Below, one piece after another: positions 24,664-31,874 of a stretch of 64,000 bases of DNA. Position 1 is the stretch's first letter. The number at the start of each line of letters is the position of its first letter. Below the pieces are notes generated by a model that was not told the DNA's origin, did no database searches, and saw only the letters and a program-made list of their open reading frames with translations. Origin of the DNA: Thalassotalea_F euphylliae (lineage in GTDB: Bacteria; Pseudomonadota; Gammaproteobacteria; Enterobacterales; Alteromonadaceae); the NCBI RefSeq assembly GCF_042682785.1, contig NZ_JBHUIB010000012.1:682001-746000 (forward strand), written 5' to 3'. The position numbers and the translations under genes were made by a program.

Positions 24664-24750
24664 CAAGTTGCCCAAATACACTCCGGCCACTAATAACATG
24701 GCCTCCGCGGGACACGCAAACAGCGCGTGCCCCTTGGCAAAGCGTTAGGT
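24658..24750 (+). other. attC site 4 (divergent type, G+C richer)
   Basis: R'' GTATAAC (24658-24664) and R' GTTAGGT (24744-24750). Outer arms TTGCC/GGCAA, inner arms around GCCTCCGCGGGACACGC and GCGCGTGCCCC. More G+C rich than its neighbours and unlike the common type of this array. Confidence 0.85.
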
Positions 24751-24758
24751 ATACAATC

Positions 24759-25049
24759 ATGCTCGAAGAGTTTCGATACATCTTGTCACCAATAAGTGTC
24801 AAAAGTCACCCCGAATGGGGAGCTTATATTGAACTCATTGATTATGAACATAGAGATTACATTGAAGACGTTTTATGCGAGCATTTCGATTTAGATTATG
24901 CTTTTTGTTCCAATGAAGATGTAACTGGCGACTACGTTTTGTATTTTGCAGATAAAGCATCAATTGAAGTTGTAGAAAAAGCGGTGAGTGAAATTAACGA
25001 GTTTCATAAAGTTAATAAAATTGATTATAAAGTGGCACCGTATACCTAA
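24759..25049 (+). CDS. cassette 5: hypothetical acidic protein
   Basis: A 96-residue soluble, acidic protein beginning MLEEFRYILSPISVKSHPEWG, with an alpha/beta pattern (AYIELIDYEHRDYIEDVL, DYVLYFADKASIEVVEKAVSEI). It could be a small ferredoxin-like alpha/beta fold, but no family is recognised. It starts nine bases after attC 4, and its stop codon lies within the R'' box of attC 5. Confidence 0.65.
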   Translation: MLEEFRYILSPISVKSHPEWGAYIELIDYEHRDYIEDVLCEHFDLDYAFCSNEDVTGDYVLYFADKASIEVVEKAVSEINEFHKVNKIDYKVAPYT

Positions 25050-25147
25050 CAAGCCAATCAAGTGAGGGACTGCTAAAGCTTGGCTCAGTTCCACTACGTT
25101 ACACAGTTTAGCCAAGCATTTATCAGCCCCTTATTGGGGCGTTATAT
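25044..25147 (+). other. attC site 5
   Basis: R'' ACCTAAC (25044-25050) and R' GTTATAT (25141-25147). Same type as attC 3, differing at a few positions. Its GGGG arm and R' box also form the ribosome site and ATG of a downstream mini-ORF. Confidence 0.93.
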
Positions 25148-25169
25148 GTACACGCAGATTTATGGATAA
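25146..25169 (+). CDS. possible seven-codon leader ORF (MYTQIYG) spanning attC 5 and cassette 6
   Basis: ATG at 25146 is created by the R' box plus the next bases (GTTATATG). GGGG of attC 5 (25136-25139) lies six bases upstream, an ideal ribosome-site spacing. The stop TAA at 25167 overlaps the beginning of the cassette 6 gene (ATG at 25162), so translational coupling is possible. Compare ORF-11 of attI1 in class 1 integrons. Translation is inferred only. Confidence 0.4.
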   Translation: MYTQIYG

Positions 25170-25578
25170 ACTTTCGAAGATACATTTAGGTTCGTTTCTA
25201 CTCTTACTAGTGATTTGCATACTTTTTAGTTGGTCTTTTAAATATGATGAAAGAGCAGATTTAAAGCTTTCAAAAAGCGAAGTTTTGTGTAGCGAATCTA
25301 AAAGTAAATCTAGATCTTACTTTTTAAAAGAAGATCAAAGGTACTACATTGGCTCAACTTACAAATCATGCGAACAAACCTATAAAGAAATGGCGAATAA
25401 AGATATTCGTGTCATATATCTAGTTAAAAATAATTCGATAGTTGAATTAGAAATCGATGGTAAATTGGTTAAAACTGACGACTCGATAAAGAATATATAT
25501 TTAGGCATATTTATAGCAATAATAATATTCAGTTTAATTAAAAAACCAATCGATATGCTAGTTAAAAAGTACATATAA
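25162..25578 (+). CDS. cassette 6: membrane protein with extracytoplasmic loop
   Basis: A 138-residue protein with an N-terminal transmembrane helix (SFLLLLVICILFSWSF), a hydrophilic loop of about 80 residues containing two Cys (EVLCSES and YKSCEQTY) that could form a disulfide, and a second helix (NIYLGIFIAIIIFSLI). The topology suggests cytoplasmic termini and a periplasmic loop. No family recognised. No own ribosome site is visible; the mini-ORF described just upstream may couple its translation. Confidence 0.7.
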   Translation: MDKLSKIHLGSFLLLLVICILFSWSFKYDERADLKLSKSEVLCSESKSKSRSYFLKEDQRYYIGSTYKSCEQTYKEMANKDIRVIYLVKNNSIVELEIDGKLVKTDDSIKNIYLGIFIAIIIFSLIKKPIDMLVKKYI

Positions 25579-25674
25579 CAAGCCATTCAAGGCGGGACTG
25601 CTAAAGCTTGGCTCAGTTCCACTTCGTTTCACAGTATAGCCAAGCATTATCAGCCCCTTAATGGGGCGTTATAT
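25573..25674 (+). other. attC site 6
   Basis: R'' ATATAAC (25573-25579, overlapping the cassette 6 stop) and R' GTTATAT (25668-25674). Common type of the array. Confidence 0.93.
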
Positions 25675-25696
25675 GCCAAGAGTAGATTGTGCCTAA
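25673..25696 (+). CDS. possible seven-codon leader ORF (MPRVDCA) spanning attC 6 and cassette 7
   Basis: The same arrangement as at cassette 6: GGGG at 25663-25666, six bases, then an ATG at 25673 formed by GTTATATG. Seven codons later the TAA at 25694 overlaps the start region of the next gene (GTG at 25689). The amino acids differ from the first mini-ORF although the length is identical. Translation is inferred only. Confidence 0.4.
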   Translation: MPRVDCA

Positions 25697-26009
25697 ATTT
25701 GTTCCATTTACCTGCTTTGAATGCAGATGTACATTTAAACGAGAATTTGAAAGGGATATATTCTTGAGGAAATGCCCAACATGTAAAAGCGATGCTTTAA
25801 TGATGGACATAAGATTCCGACCTCCCAAGAAACGAGATGACAAGCAATGGAAAAAAGTCGAATTCCTTGTTTCTCATGGTTTCTTTTTTCAAAAAGTCTA
25901 TCGTAAAGAAGGCCCTTTATCGTATCGTGAGAAATATCCAAGTACATTGGAACAAGCCAAGGAGTTTGTCGTTAAGTACAAGGATCAAGCTTTCGATTTA
26001 GGCATATAA
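25689..26009 (+). CDS. cassette 7: zinc-ribbon-like protein
   Basis: A 106-residue protein with a GTG start, preceded by AAGAG. The N-terminus has two cysteine pairs, CFEC and, about 20 residues on, CPTC, suggesting a zinc ribbon. The rest is basic and aromatic (RFRPPKKRDDKQWKKVEFLVSHGFFFQKVY) followed by YREKYPSTLEQAKEFVVKY. It may bind nucleic acid or a protein partner; no family is recognised. The stop lies in the attC 7 R'' box. Confidence 0.7.
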   Translation: MPKFVPFTCFECRCTFKREFERDIFLRKCPTCKSDALMMDIRFRPPKKRDDKQWKKVEFLVSHGFFFQKVYRKEGPLSYREKYPSTLEQAKEFVVKYKDQAFDLGI

Positions 26010-26106
26010 CAAGCCAATTAAGTGCGGGACTGTTAACAGCTTGCTCGGTTCCGATTCGCTGCACATCTTAGCAAGCTTTTATCAACCCCTGAATGGGGCG
26101 TTAGCT
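26004..26106 (+). other. attC site 7
   Basis: R'' ATATAAC (26004-26010) and R' GTTAGCT (26100-26106). Common type, with AGCTTGCT paired to AGCAAGCT in the stem and CAACCCC/GGGGC near the end. Confidence 0.92.
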
Positions 26107-26110
26107 GCAC

Positions 26111-26515
26111 ATGAAGAAAAATTTGCGAGCACTTTACCTTTTAGAATTCTTTGTAGGTTTTGCACCTTCAGTTCTAATTCTTTGTGTAGGTATAATCTTT
26201 AGCCCTATATATTTCGTTGGATTATTTTCTGGTGCTCCAGAAGTCTTGCTATATTTGTTCTTGGTTATTTCTGGCTCATTCGGTTTTTGGGGCGCAATAA
26301 GTTTGCTTACTTTAACCTTGCACCCAGAAAATGAGAATACAAGCCCGTTTCGCCTACGTGTATATTTGTTATTAGGGTTATTGGCTTCGTTGATTGTAAG
26401 CATTTTTATTGTTCGTATTCATAACCCGTGGTCTTATGTGTTTATTTTGCCATTCGTCGTAACTGCTCATTTGGCATATAAACAACGGTATTACATAATG
26501 AAAAAGTGCAGCTAA
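26111..26515 (+). CDS. cassette 8: four-helix membrane protein
   Basis: A 134-residue inner-membrane protein with about four hydrophobic helices (YLLEFFVGFAPSVLILCVGI; LLYLFLVISGSFGFWGAISLL; YLLLGLLASLIVSIFIV; SYVFILPFVVTAHLAY). The start codon lies only four bases after the end of attC 7, so the only visible ribosome site is the GGGG of that attC site (26096-26099). No family recognised. Confidence 0.7.
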   Translation: MKKNLRALYLLEFFVGFAPSVLILCVGIIFSPIYFVGLFSGAPEVLLYLFLVISGSFGFWGAISLLTLTLHPENENTSPFRLRVYLLLGLLASLIVSIFIVRIHNPWSYVFILPFVVTAHLAYKQRYYIMKKCS

Positions 26516-26593
26516 CAAGTTACTTAAAAGGACGCGAAATGCTTAGTTTTCGCTCCTGAGCCGCTAATTTTTAAAAACTTTTTACTGTTATTT
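26510..26593 (+). other. attC site 8 (short, divergent type)
   Basis: R'' AGCTAAC (26510-26516), outer arms AAGTTACTTAAAA and TTTTTAAAAACTT, inner arms GGACGCGAAA and TTTTCGCTCC, R' GTTATTT (26587-26593). About 84 bp, A+T rich and distinct from the common type. Confidence 0.75.
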
Positions 26594-26625
26594 TGCAAAG
26601 TATTGGAAAGCTAAGGAAGGTTGAG

Positions 26626-27252
26626 ATGGAAACTGAAATTAAAGTAGCAATTATCGATAAAGCCCCCTCCTTTGTTGGAATTTTATTGTTTGTTTTATTT
26701 ATTCTTACTTTTTCTGAAAGTATTGAAGGGTATATCAATAGCTTAACCAAATTAGAAGTTGCAGGTGTAACATTTGAATTTGATAAGACCAAGGTGCCAG
26801 AGGGGTATTCTAAAGATATAACTAATTTTCACCCTAATAAGGCATTAAGAGATCGACTTTCTTTTTTAGCTCCTAAACTACGTAAATCCAATATGCTGGT
26901 CATACATGACAATGAGTTCGAAGCCCTATGGCTAGCAGATACCTTTAGAAGTTTAGGAATGGCAGTTGATGTTGGCATTTGTAAATCAGGTGCTCAGGAT
27001 TTAATTCAGCACCACTATGATGTGATTTTATCAGATATCGATTGGGGTTCTTGCTCAAAAGGCCCTATTAAAGCGACTGAGTTTCTTAATGAAGTAAGCC
27101 CATCAGGAAAAAGAGTTGTCTTTTATATTCTGAACTTAGAAGGTGAAACCAAGCATGTTCCACATTATGCTGAGGAACTAACTAACTCTTTTGAAGAAAT
27201 GATTAATGGCGTATTTGATGTAATTAGTCGTAGCGAGCGCTTAGCTTTCTGA
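26626..27252 (+). CDS. cassette 9: membrane-anchored receiver-like protein
   Basis: A 208-residue protein. The ATG at 26626 is chosen because AAGGAAGG lies upstream; an in-frame TTG at 26593 is also open. One N-terminal transmembrane helix (FVGILLFVLFILTF) is followed by a short linker and an alpha/beta domain that looks like a response-regulator receiver: a first strand with an acidic pair (MLVIHDNE), a third strand with Asp (YDVILSDIDW), and a later strand (RVVFYILNLE). The conserved receiver Thr/Ser and Lys are not obvious, so it may be a pseudo-receiver. No histidine kinase is nearby. Confidence 0.7.
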   Translation: METEIKVAIIDKAPSFVGILLFVLFILTFSESIEGYINSLTKLEVAGVTFEFDKTKVPEGYSKDITNFHPNKALRDRLSFLAPKLRKSNMLVIHDNEFEALWLADTFRSLGMAVDVGICKSGAQDLIQHHYDVILSDIDWGSCSKGPIKATEFLNEVSPSGKRVVFYILNLEGETKHVPHYAEELTNSFEEMINGVFDVISRSERLAF

Positions 27253-27300
27253 CAAGTTTGACAAAAGGGCGCAAAACGCTTTTTTGTCCCTAACTATAGC
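27247..27300 (+). other. decayed attC-like end of the array
   Basis: TGACAAGTTTGACAAAAGGGCGCAAAA in outline resembles the start of attC 8 (TAACAAGTTACTTAAAAGGACGCG), with an inner stem GACAAAA/TTTTGTC, but no GTTA R' box follows at the expected distance. It is read as a degenerate or truncated attC marking the 3' boundary. An inverted repeat CTGTCAGA/TCTGACAG lies just beyond (27361-27400). Confidence 0.5.
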
Positions 27301-27444
27301 CTAGCATTTCTGCGCCCATAAATAATGCGATACAGCAGTTCGCTTTTGGTACATATGCGACTGTCAGATTTGATCGCGCTCTATTATTCGGCTCTGACAG
27401 ATCAATAGTTACCTATATTTAATGCTCAATAAAACCTTCTACAC

Positions 27445-29448
27445 TTATGCGCAAAGCGAGATGTACTGCCAATCGTATTCGCTATGCTGAAGCGCCAAGT
27501 GAGCTTGATCGCGGCCATTGTTTTTTGAAGAGTACAACGCTTTATCTGCTTGAGGTAAAAGTTTATCCCATTGCTGGCGAAGTGTTTGCAAACTGTCGGC
27601 GTGTACCATACCGGCCGACGTGGTGACGACAATTTCACCTTTACTGGTACTAAATGGTTTTTCTCGGACACTTTCTAATATGCGATTAACAAGATGCTCG
27701 CCGGTTTCGCCATTGCTTTCTCGCGCAATTAGCAAGAACTCTTCTCCGCCCCAGCGTACTGAAATATCTTCTTTACGTGTTATTGACGTGAGTCGCTGTG
27801 CAAATTCTGTAAGTACTTGGTCACCTACATCATGCCCAAACGTGTCGTTTATACGTTTAAATTTATCGATATCCATTATCACCAAGCTGCAAGGTTTTGG
27901 CGTTTTTTTCTCTCGTTCGGCAATGGCTGACAATGACTCTTCCAGAAACCGTCTATTGAAGAGTTTGGTGAGTTGGTCTTGATACGTTTTACCTTGAAGT
28001 GCGGCATTGTCTTTCAGTAAATCTCTATTGTGACGCTTGGTACTAATGTAATGACGATAAAAACGAATCATAAAAATTAGCGCAATAACACACAGTAAAA
28101 AGAAGATGTTTCGACGCAAAATACGCTTTTCATCTGCCGCTGCCCGCAAACTTTTTTCTAGCGTTAACAGCGCAATTTCTTTTTCTTTTTTATCGGCTTC
28201 GTATTTTTGTTCGATAGCCAATAGTTTTTCTTCTCGTTCGTCGAACTGCTGTTTGCTAAATTTTTCATGAAATATCTTGTGTTGCAAAAATGCTTGCTCA
28301 TACTGGCCTAATTCAGCGTAGGCGTTAGCGAGCATTTTTAGGGCTTCGACAACGTACGGCTCTTTGTTTTTTGATTCAAAATACTCATGTGCACCTCGCA
28401 ACAAAGCGAGTCCTTCCTCGCCATGGCCTTGTTTCGACTTTATTAAGCCAAGGTTAGCCTGGGCAACCATAAATAGATGGTCGTTATTGAAAGATTTAGC
28501 CAATGTTTGTGCATCTTTGGCATTTTGTTCAGCTCTAGCATAGTCTCCTTCTGTTGTGTAAATATCTGAAAGGTTGACCATTATGGTCGCTTGGAGACGA
28601 ACAGAGTCAGTCGAGTAGGCATATTCTTTGGCTTTTTCCATTGCCATGATTTCCGATTGGCGTTGACCCAGTTCACCGTATATGTAGCTTCGGTTCACTA
28701 ATAGCGTAGCCATCTGACGCGCTTTCTTCAGCGAACTTGCTTTAACGACTGTTGCCGCTTTTACATTGAGCTTTAATGCTTTATCAAATTCACGGATGTA
28801 GATGTATAACGTTGATAAGTTATTTAGTATGGTGCCATATTTTTGGTCGACACTATTGTCGTCAAAAAAATTCAACGCACGATTATAGTCTTCGATGGCA
28901 TGATGATACTGACCTTGTTCTTTATTTGCATTGGCTCGAGAATTAAGGGCTTGTAATGAAAGCGAGCTATTTCTCCCTTGCTGGGACAGTGTTATTGCTT
29001 GGTTAAGGTGTTCTATAGCTCGAGTGAATTCACTTTGGTTGACGAGCAAGGTGCCTTTCCAGTATTCAATATAAGGGAGCAACCAGTCATGATTGCCTTC
29101 GGTCGCAAGCTGTTGCATGGTGAATATTTGGTCTTCAACGAGGTCGTGTTGGTCGAGTAATAGGTGCGCATTTGCTCTGATTACTAACACAAAACCCATC
29201 TCGTATTGCGACATTTTATGCGCGTCCGTTTGCTCCAATTCGGCCAGTTGTTTTAGGGTTTTTTTAGGTTCACTGGTGACCAACTGGTTGAGATGAAAAA
29301 GCTCTTTTCCTATTTCCGTTGTTTTTAAAATTTGAACAGGATCGGTAACAGCAGGCACTGCTGCTTCTACCGCTCGTGCAGAAAGGCTTGGCAGCGTGAA
29401 TGTAATACTAAAAACAATAACGGATACGAAACGCGCGAAATAGCACAT
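27445..29448 (-). CDS. TPR-containing diguanylate cyclase
   Basis: A 667-residue sensor enzyme. A signal-like N-terminal helix (FARFVSVIVFSITFTLPSLSARA) is followed by about 400 residues of tetratricopeptide repeats (for example AIEHLNQAITLSQQG and HHAIEDYNRALNFF), presumably periplasmic. A coiled coil, one transmembrane helix (RNIFFLLCVIALIFMIRFY, about 445-465) and a cytoplasmic GGDEF domain follow. The domain has an intact active site RWGGEEFLLIA (about 566) and an RxxD inhibitory site (RKED) five residues before it. It should make cyclic di-GMP with product inhibition. It faces the cassette array, tail to tail. Confidence 0.92.
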   Translation of the reverse strand: MCYFARFVSVIVFSITFTLPSLSARAVEAAVPAVTDPVQILKTTEIGKELFHLNQLVTSEPKKTLKQLAELEQTDAHKMSQYEMGFVLVIRANAHLLLDQHDLVEDQIFTMQQLATEGNHDWLLPYIEYWKGTLLVNQSEFTRAIEHLNQAITLSQQGRNSSLSLQALNSRANANKEQGQYHHAIEDYNRALNFFDDNSVDQKYGTILNNLSTLYIYIREFDKALKLNVKAATVVKASSLKKARQMATLLVNRSYIYGELGQRQSEIMAMEKAKEYAYSTDSVRLQATIMVNLSDIYTTEGDYARAEQNAKDAQTLAKSFNNDHLFMVAQANLGLIKSKQGHGEEGLALLRGAHEYFESKNKEPYVVEALKMLANAYAELGQYEQAFLQHKIFHEKFSKQQFDEREEKLLAIEQKYEADKKEKEIALLTLEKSLRAAADEKRILRRNIFFLLCVIALIFMIRFYRHYISTKRHNRDLLKDNAALQGKTYQDQLTKLFNRRFLEESLSAIAEREKKTPKPCSLVIMDIDKFKRINDTFGHDVGDQVLTEFAQRLTSITRKEDISVRWGGEEFLLIARESNGETGEHLVNRILESVREKPFSTSKGEIVVTTSAGMVHADSLQTLRQQWDKLLPQADKALYSSKNNGRDQAHLALQHSEYDWQYISLCA

Positions 29449-29593
29449 TAAGACAACACCTCAATAAATATAACTGGTCAATTTTACATCAGTGCTTGGC
29501 GATAAGTTGTTACTGAAATTTACGCTCACGTAATCGTTTGTATGACTGAATCTGTGGTAAACTCCCCGCGAAATTTTTTAGAGGTGTTTTTAG

Positions 29594-29962
29594 ATGTTCA
29601 TTATTCGTTGGATTTTAGGTCGTATAATCTTGCTTGTTAATTTTCTGACCATGCCTAGAGGCCCTAAGTTATCTGCTGAGCAGAAGCAGATAATGAGTGA
29701 AAAAACACAACACTTAAGCCTGTATCAATTAACTGCATGTCCCTTCTGCGTGAAGGTAAGACGAGCGATGAAGCGTGAGGGTATTGAACTAGAATTACGT
29801 AACATAAAAGATACAAATTCGAATTATCGCGAACAATTAATGCAAGGTGGTGGCAAACCAACGGTGCCATGTTTGCGTATAGAAAAAGGCGACGACGAAG
29901 TGGAGTGGCTGTACGAATCAAATGACATTATTTCGTATCTGAAAACTGTAACGGCTAATTAA
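29594..29962 (+). CDS. membrane-anchored glutaredoxin-like protein
   Basis: A 122-residue protein with an N-terminal hydrophobic helix (FIIRWILGRIILLVNFLTM), a basic linker and a thioredoxin-fold domain with the active-site motif CPFC (LTACPFCVKVRRAMKREG). The cis-proline region KPTVPCLRI and the C-terminal LYESNDIISYL match glutaredoxin or the GST N-terminal domain. It is likely a thiol-disulfide protein at the cytoplasmic face of the inner membrane. Monocistronic. Confidence 0.85.
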   Translation: MFIIRWILGRIILLVNFLTMPRGPKLSAEQKQIMSEKTQHLSLYQLTACPFCVKVRRAMKREGIELELRNIKDTNSNYREQLMQGGGKPTVPCLRIEKGDDEVEWLYESNDIISYLKTVTAN

Positions 29963-30051
29963 GTTAGCGGCTATCGCGAAATAAAAGTCCACTTCTCAGG
30001 TCTACTTATTCAATGCTGGCAATCGCCAGCATTGTTGTATCTGGAGGTGCT

Positions 30052-31056
30052 ATGCTGATCAAAACAATTAAACCATCTGATATCAAAGAATGTCAGGTAA
30101 CCGACGAAAAAGTGTATCTTAATCGTCGACAGCTGCTCAAAGGCATGGGCTTTATAGGAGCTGGTACCTTATTGTCACAAAGCGCATCTGCCGCGCCATT
30201 AGATTTTTGGGGCAATGACAAAAAAGGCACCTTCAAACAAACAGAGTTACTTTATCGTAAAGGTGCAGATATTGGCGAAACGCTGACGCCTGAAGCGAAA
30301 GTAACCTCCCACAATAATTTCTACGAGTTTGGCTTAAATAAATCAGATCCTGCCGAAAATGCCCAAGGGTTAAAAGTTAATCCATGGCAACTGAAAGTAT
30401 CTGGCGAAGTCGATAATCCTATCACGCTTGAGTATGACGACCTCTTCAACAAATTTGACTTGGAAGAGCGTATTTACCGCTTACGCTGTGTTGAAGCGTG
30501 GTCAATGGTAGTGCCTTGGATTGGTTTTTCACTAGCAGACGTTATCAAACAAGCCAAACCTAATTCGAAAGCAAAATATGTGGCATTTGAAACGCTATAT
30601 GACCCTGAACAAATGCCAGGGCAGAGAAGTCGTCGTATTGGTGGTGGTATAGATTATCCCTATGTAGAGGGCTTACGACTTGATGAAGCGATGAATCCGC
30701 TAACACTATTGAGTGTTGGCTTATATGGTAAAACGCTACCCCCGCAAAATGGCGCACCGGTAAGATTGGTTGTGCCTTGGAAGTACGGTTTTAAGAGTAT
30801 TAAATCGATAGTGTCTATAAAGTTAGTTGAGCGCATGCCTCCGACAACATGGAATATATTGGCGCCTAATGAATATGGTTTTTATGCCAATGTAAACCCT
30901 GATGTTGATCATCCCCGCTGGAGCCAAGCAAGTGAGCGTCGTATCACGACAGGCGGCTTGTTTGCACGTAACCGAATTCCGACGTTACCGTTTAATGGCT
31001 ACGGTGAAGAAGTTGCGCACATGTATAAAAATATGGATTTGAAGAGATTCTACTAA
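30052..31056 (+). CDS. msrP: protein-methionine-sulfoxide reductase catalytic subunit MsrP
   Basis: Periplasmic molybdopterin enzyme that repairs oxidised methionines, formerly YedY. The ATG at 30052 has a strong ribosome site (GGAGG); the reading frame is open further upstream, but that would disrupt the Tat signal. The twin-arginine signal is NRRQLLKGMGFIGAG. The Mo-ligand cysteine is in YRLRCVEAWSMVVPWIGF, followed by FETLYDPEQMPGQ and PWKYGFKSIKSI. 334 residues, normal. A hairpin, AATGCTGGC/GCCAGCATT, lies at 30012-30033 in the leader. It pairs with msrQ downstream. Confidence 0.96.
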   Translation: MLIKTIKPSDIKECQVTDEKVYLNRRQLLKGMGFIGAGTLLSQSASAAPLDFWGNDKKGTFKQTELLYRKGADIGETLTPEAKVTSHNNFYEFGLNKSDPAENAQGLKVNPWQLKVSGEVDNPITLEYDDLFNKFDLEERIYRLRCVEAWSMVVPWIGFSLADVIKQAKPNSKAKYVAFETLYDPEQMPGQRSRRIGGGIDYPYVEGLRLDEAMNPLTLLSVGLYGKTLPPQNGAPVRLVVPWKYGFKSIKSIVSIKLVERMPPTTWNILAPNEYGFYANVNPDVDHPRWSQASERRITTGGLFARNRIPTLPFNGYGEEVAHMYKNMDLKRFY

Positions 31057-31109
31057 TCGAGCAACTATTTTAGTCAATAGTTAAGCAATAGTAAGTACAG
31101 GAATTAGGT

Positions 31110-31694
31110 ATGCAGTTAGGCCTAAAATTTATCATACATTTAAGTGCAGCCTTGCCGCTAGTGTGGTTATACTGGGGCGCTTTTAACGATACCATTGGTG
31201 CCGATCCGGTAGAAAGCGTGATTCACTTTACCGGTATTGGCGCGCTCAATATTCTACTTATCACTTTACTTGTTACTCCGTTAACCAAACGCTTTAAGCA
31301 ACCCTTGTTCATGAAGTGCCGACGCTTGTTGGGTTTGTGGGCATTTACTTACGCGCTTCTGCATTTAGCAAATTTTATCGCTTTTGAACTGCAGTTAGAT
31401 TTGTCACTCTTTGTTGATGAAGTGATCGAGCGTCCTTACATTACCATGGGGATGTTCGCATTCTGTGTGCTGTTTTTGTTGGCGGTAACGTCATTTAATC
31501 GCGTGAAGAAAACGATGGGTAAGTCATGGCAGAAACTACATAACTGGGTTTATGTGGGCGCAGTCGCTGTTGTCATTCATTTTTATTGGTCGATAAAGTC
31601 AGACATCTATGAACCTGGCCTCTATGCGGTTATTTTATTGTGGTTGCTGTATCTACGTAGAGAAAAGTTGAAACGCTGGTTAAAAAGAGTCTGA
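31110..31694 (+). CDS. msrQ: heme-binding membrane subunit MsrQ
   Basis: Inner-membrane heme b protein that passes electrons from the respiratory chain or flavin reductase to MsrP (formerly YedZ). The 194-residue protein has about five to six transmembrane helices, including IGALNILLITLLVTPL and ALLHLANFIAFEL (His ligand region), and KLHNWVYVGAVAVVIHFYWSIKSD with two more His. It starts 53 bp after msrP. Confidence 0.95.
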   Translation: MQLGLKFIIHLSAALPLVWLYWGAFNDTIGADPVESVIHFTGIGALNILLITLLVTPLTKRFKQPLFMKCRRLLGLWAFTYALLHLANFIAFELQLDLSLFVDEVIERPYITMGMFAFCVLFLLAVTSFNRVKKTMGKSWQKLHNWVYVGAVAVVIHFYWSIKSDIYEPGLYAVILLWLLYLRREKLKRWLKRV

Positions 31695-31874
31695 GCCACT
31701 TACCGCAAATTAATGTCGATTCACCGCAAATCACTGCGATAATATAACAATATTCCTTGTTGCAATCTTACCGGCATAATAACGTCATCAAGTTAACGTT
31801 TTTGAAACCTTTCAGCTATTCTCTAGCCAAAGGCAATTTACAAAAATAAAAGAATATTCTAACGGGAAATAACA

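Larger units (their letters stand above)
22654..27300 (+). mobile_element. integron gene-cassette array without integrase (CALIN-type)
   Basis: Nine small genes, all on the + strand, separated by imperfect palindromes of about 84-104 bp that begin near a stop codon with TAACAAG and end with a GTTA R' box. This is the form and orientation of integron attC sites. Five sites (after cassettes 1, 3, 5, 6 and 7) are closely related to each other and resemble Vibrio VCR repeats (CAGCCCC, short gap, GGGGCGTTA); the others differ. Almost every intergenic gap is an attC site. No intI lies within the window; one could exist elsewhere on the chromosome. Confidence 0.92.

Noticed and set aside
23048..26106. 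CRISPR array
   Set aside because: The repeats are about 100 bp, imperfectly palindromic and separated by genes of 0.3-0.6 kb; they are attC sites and no cas genes are present.
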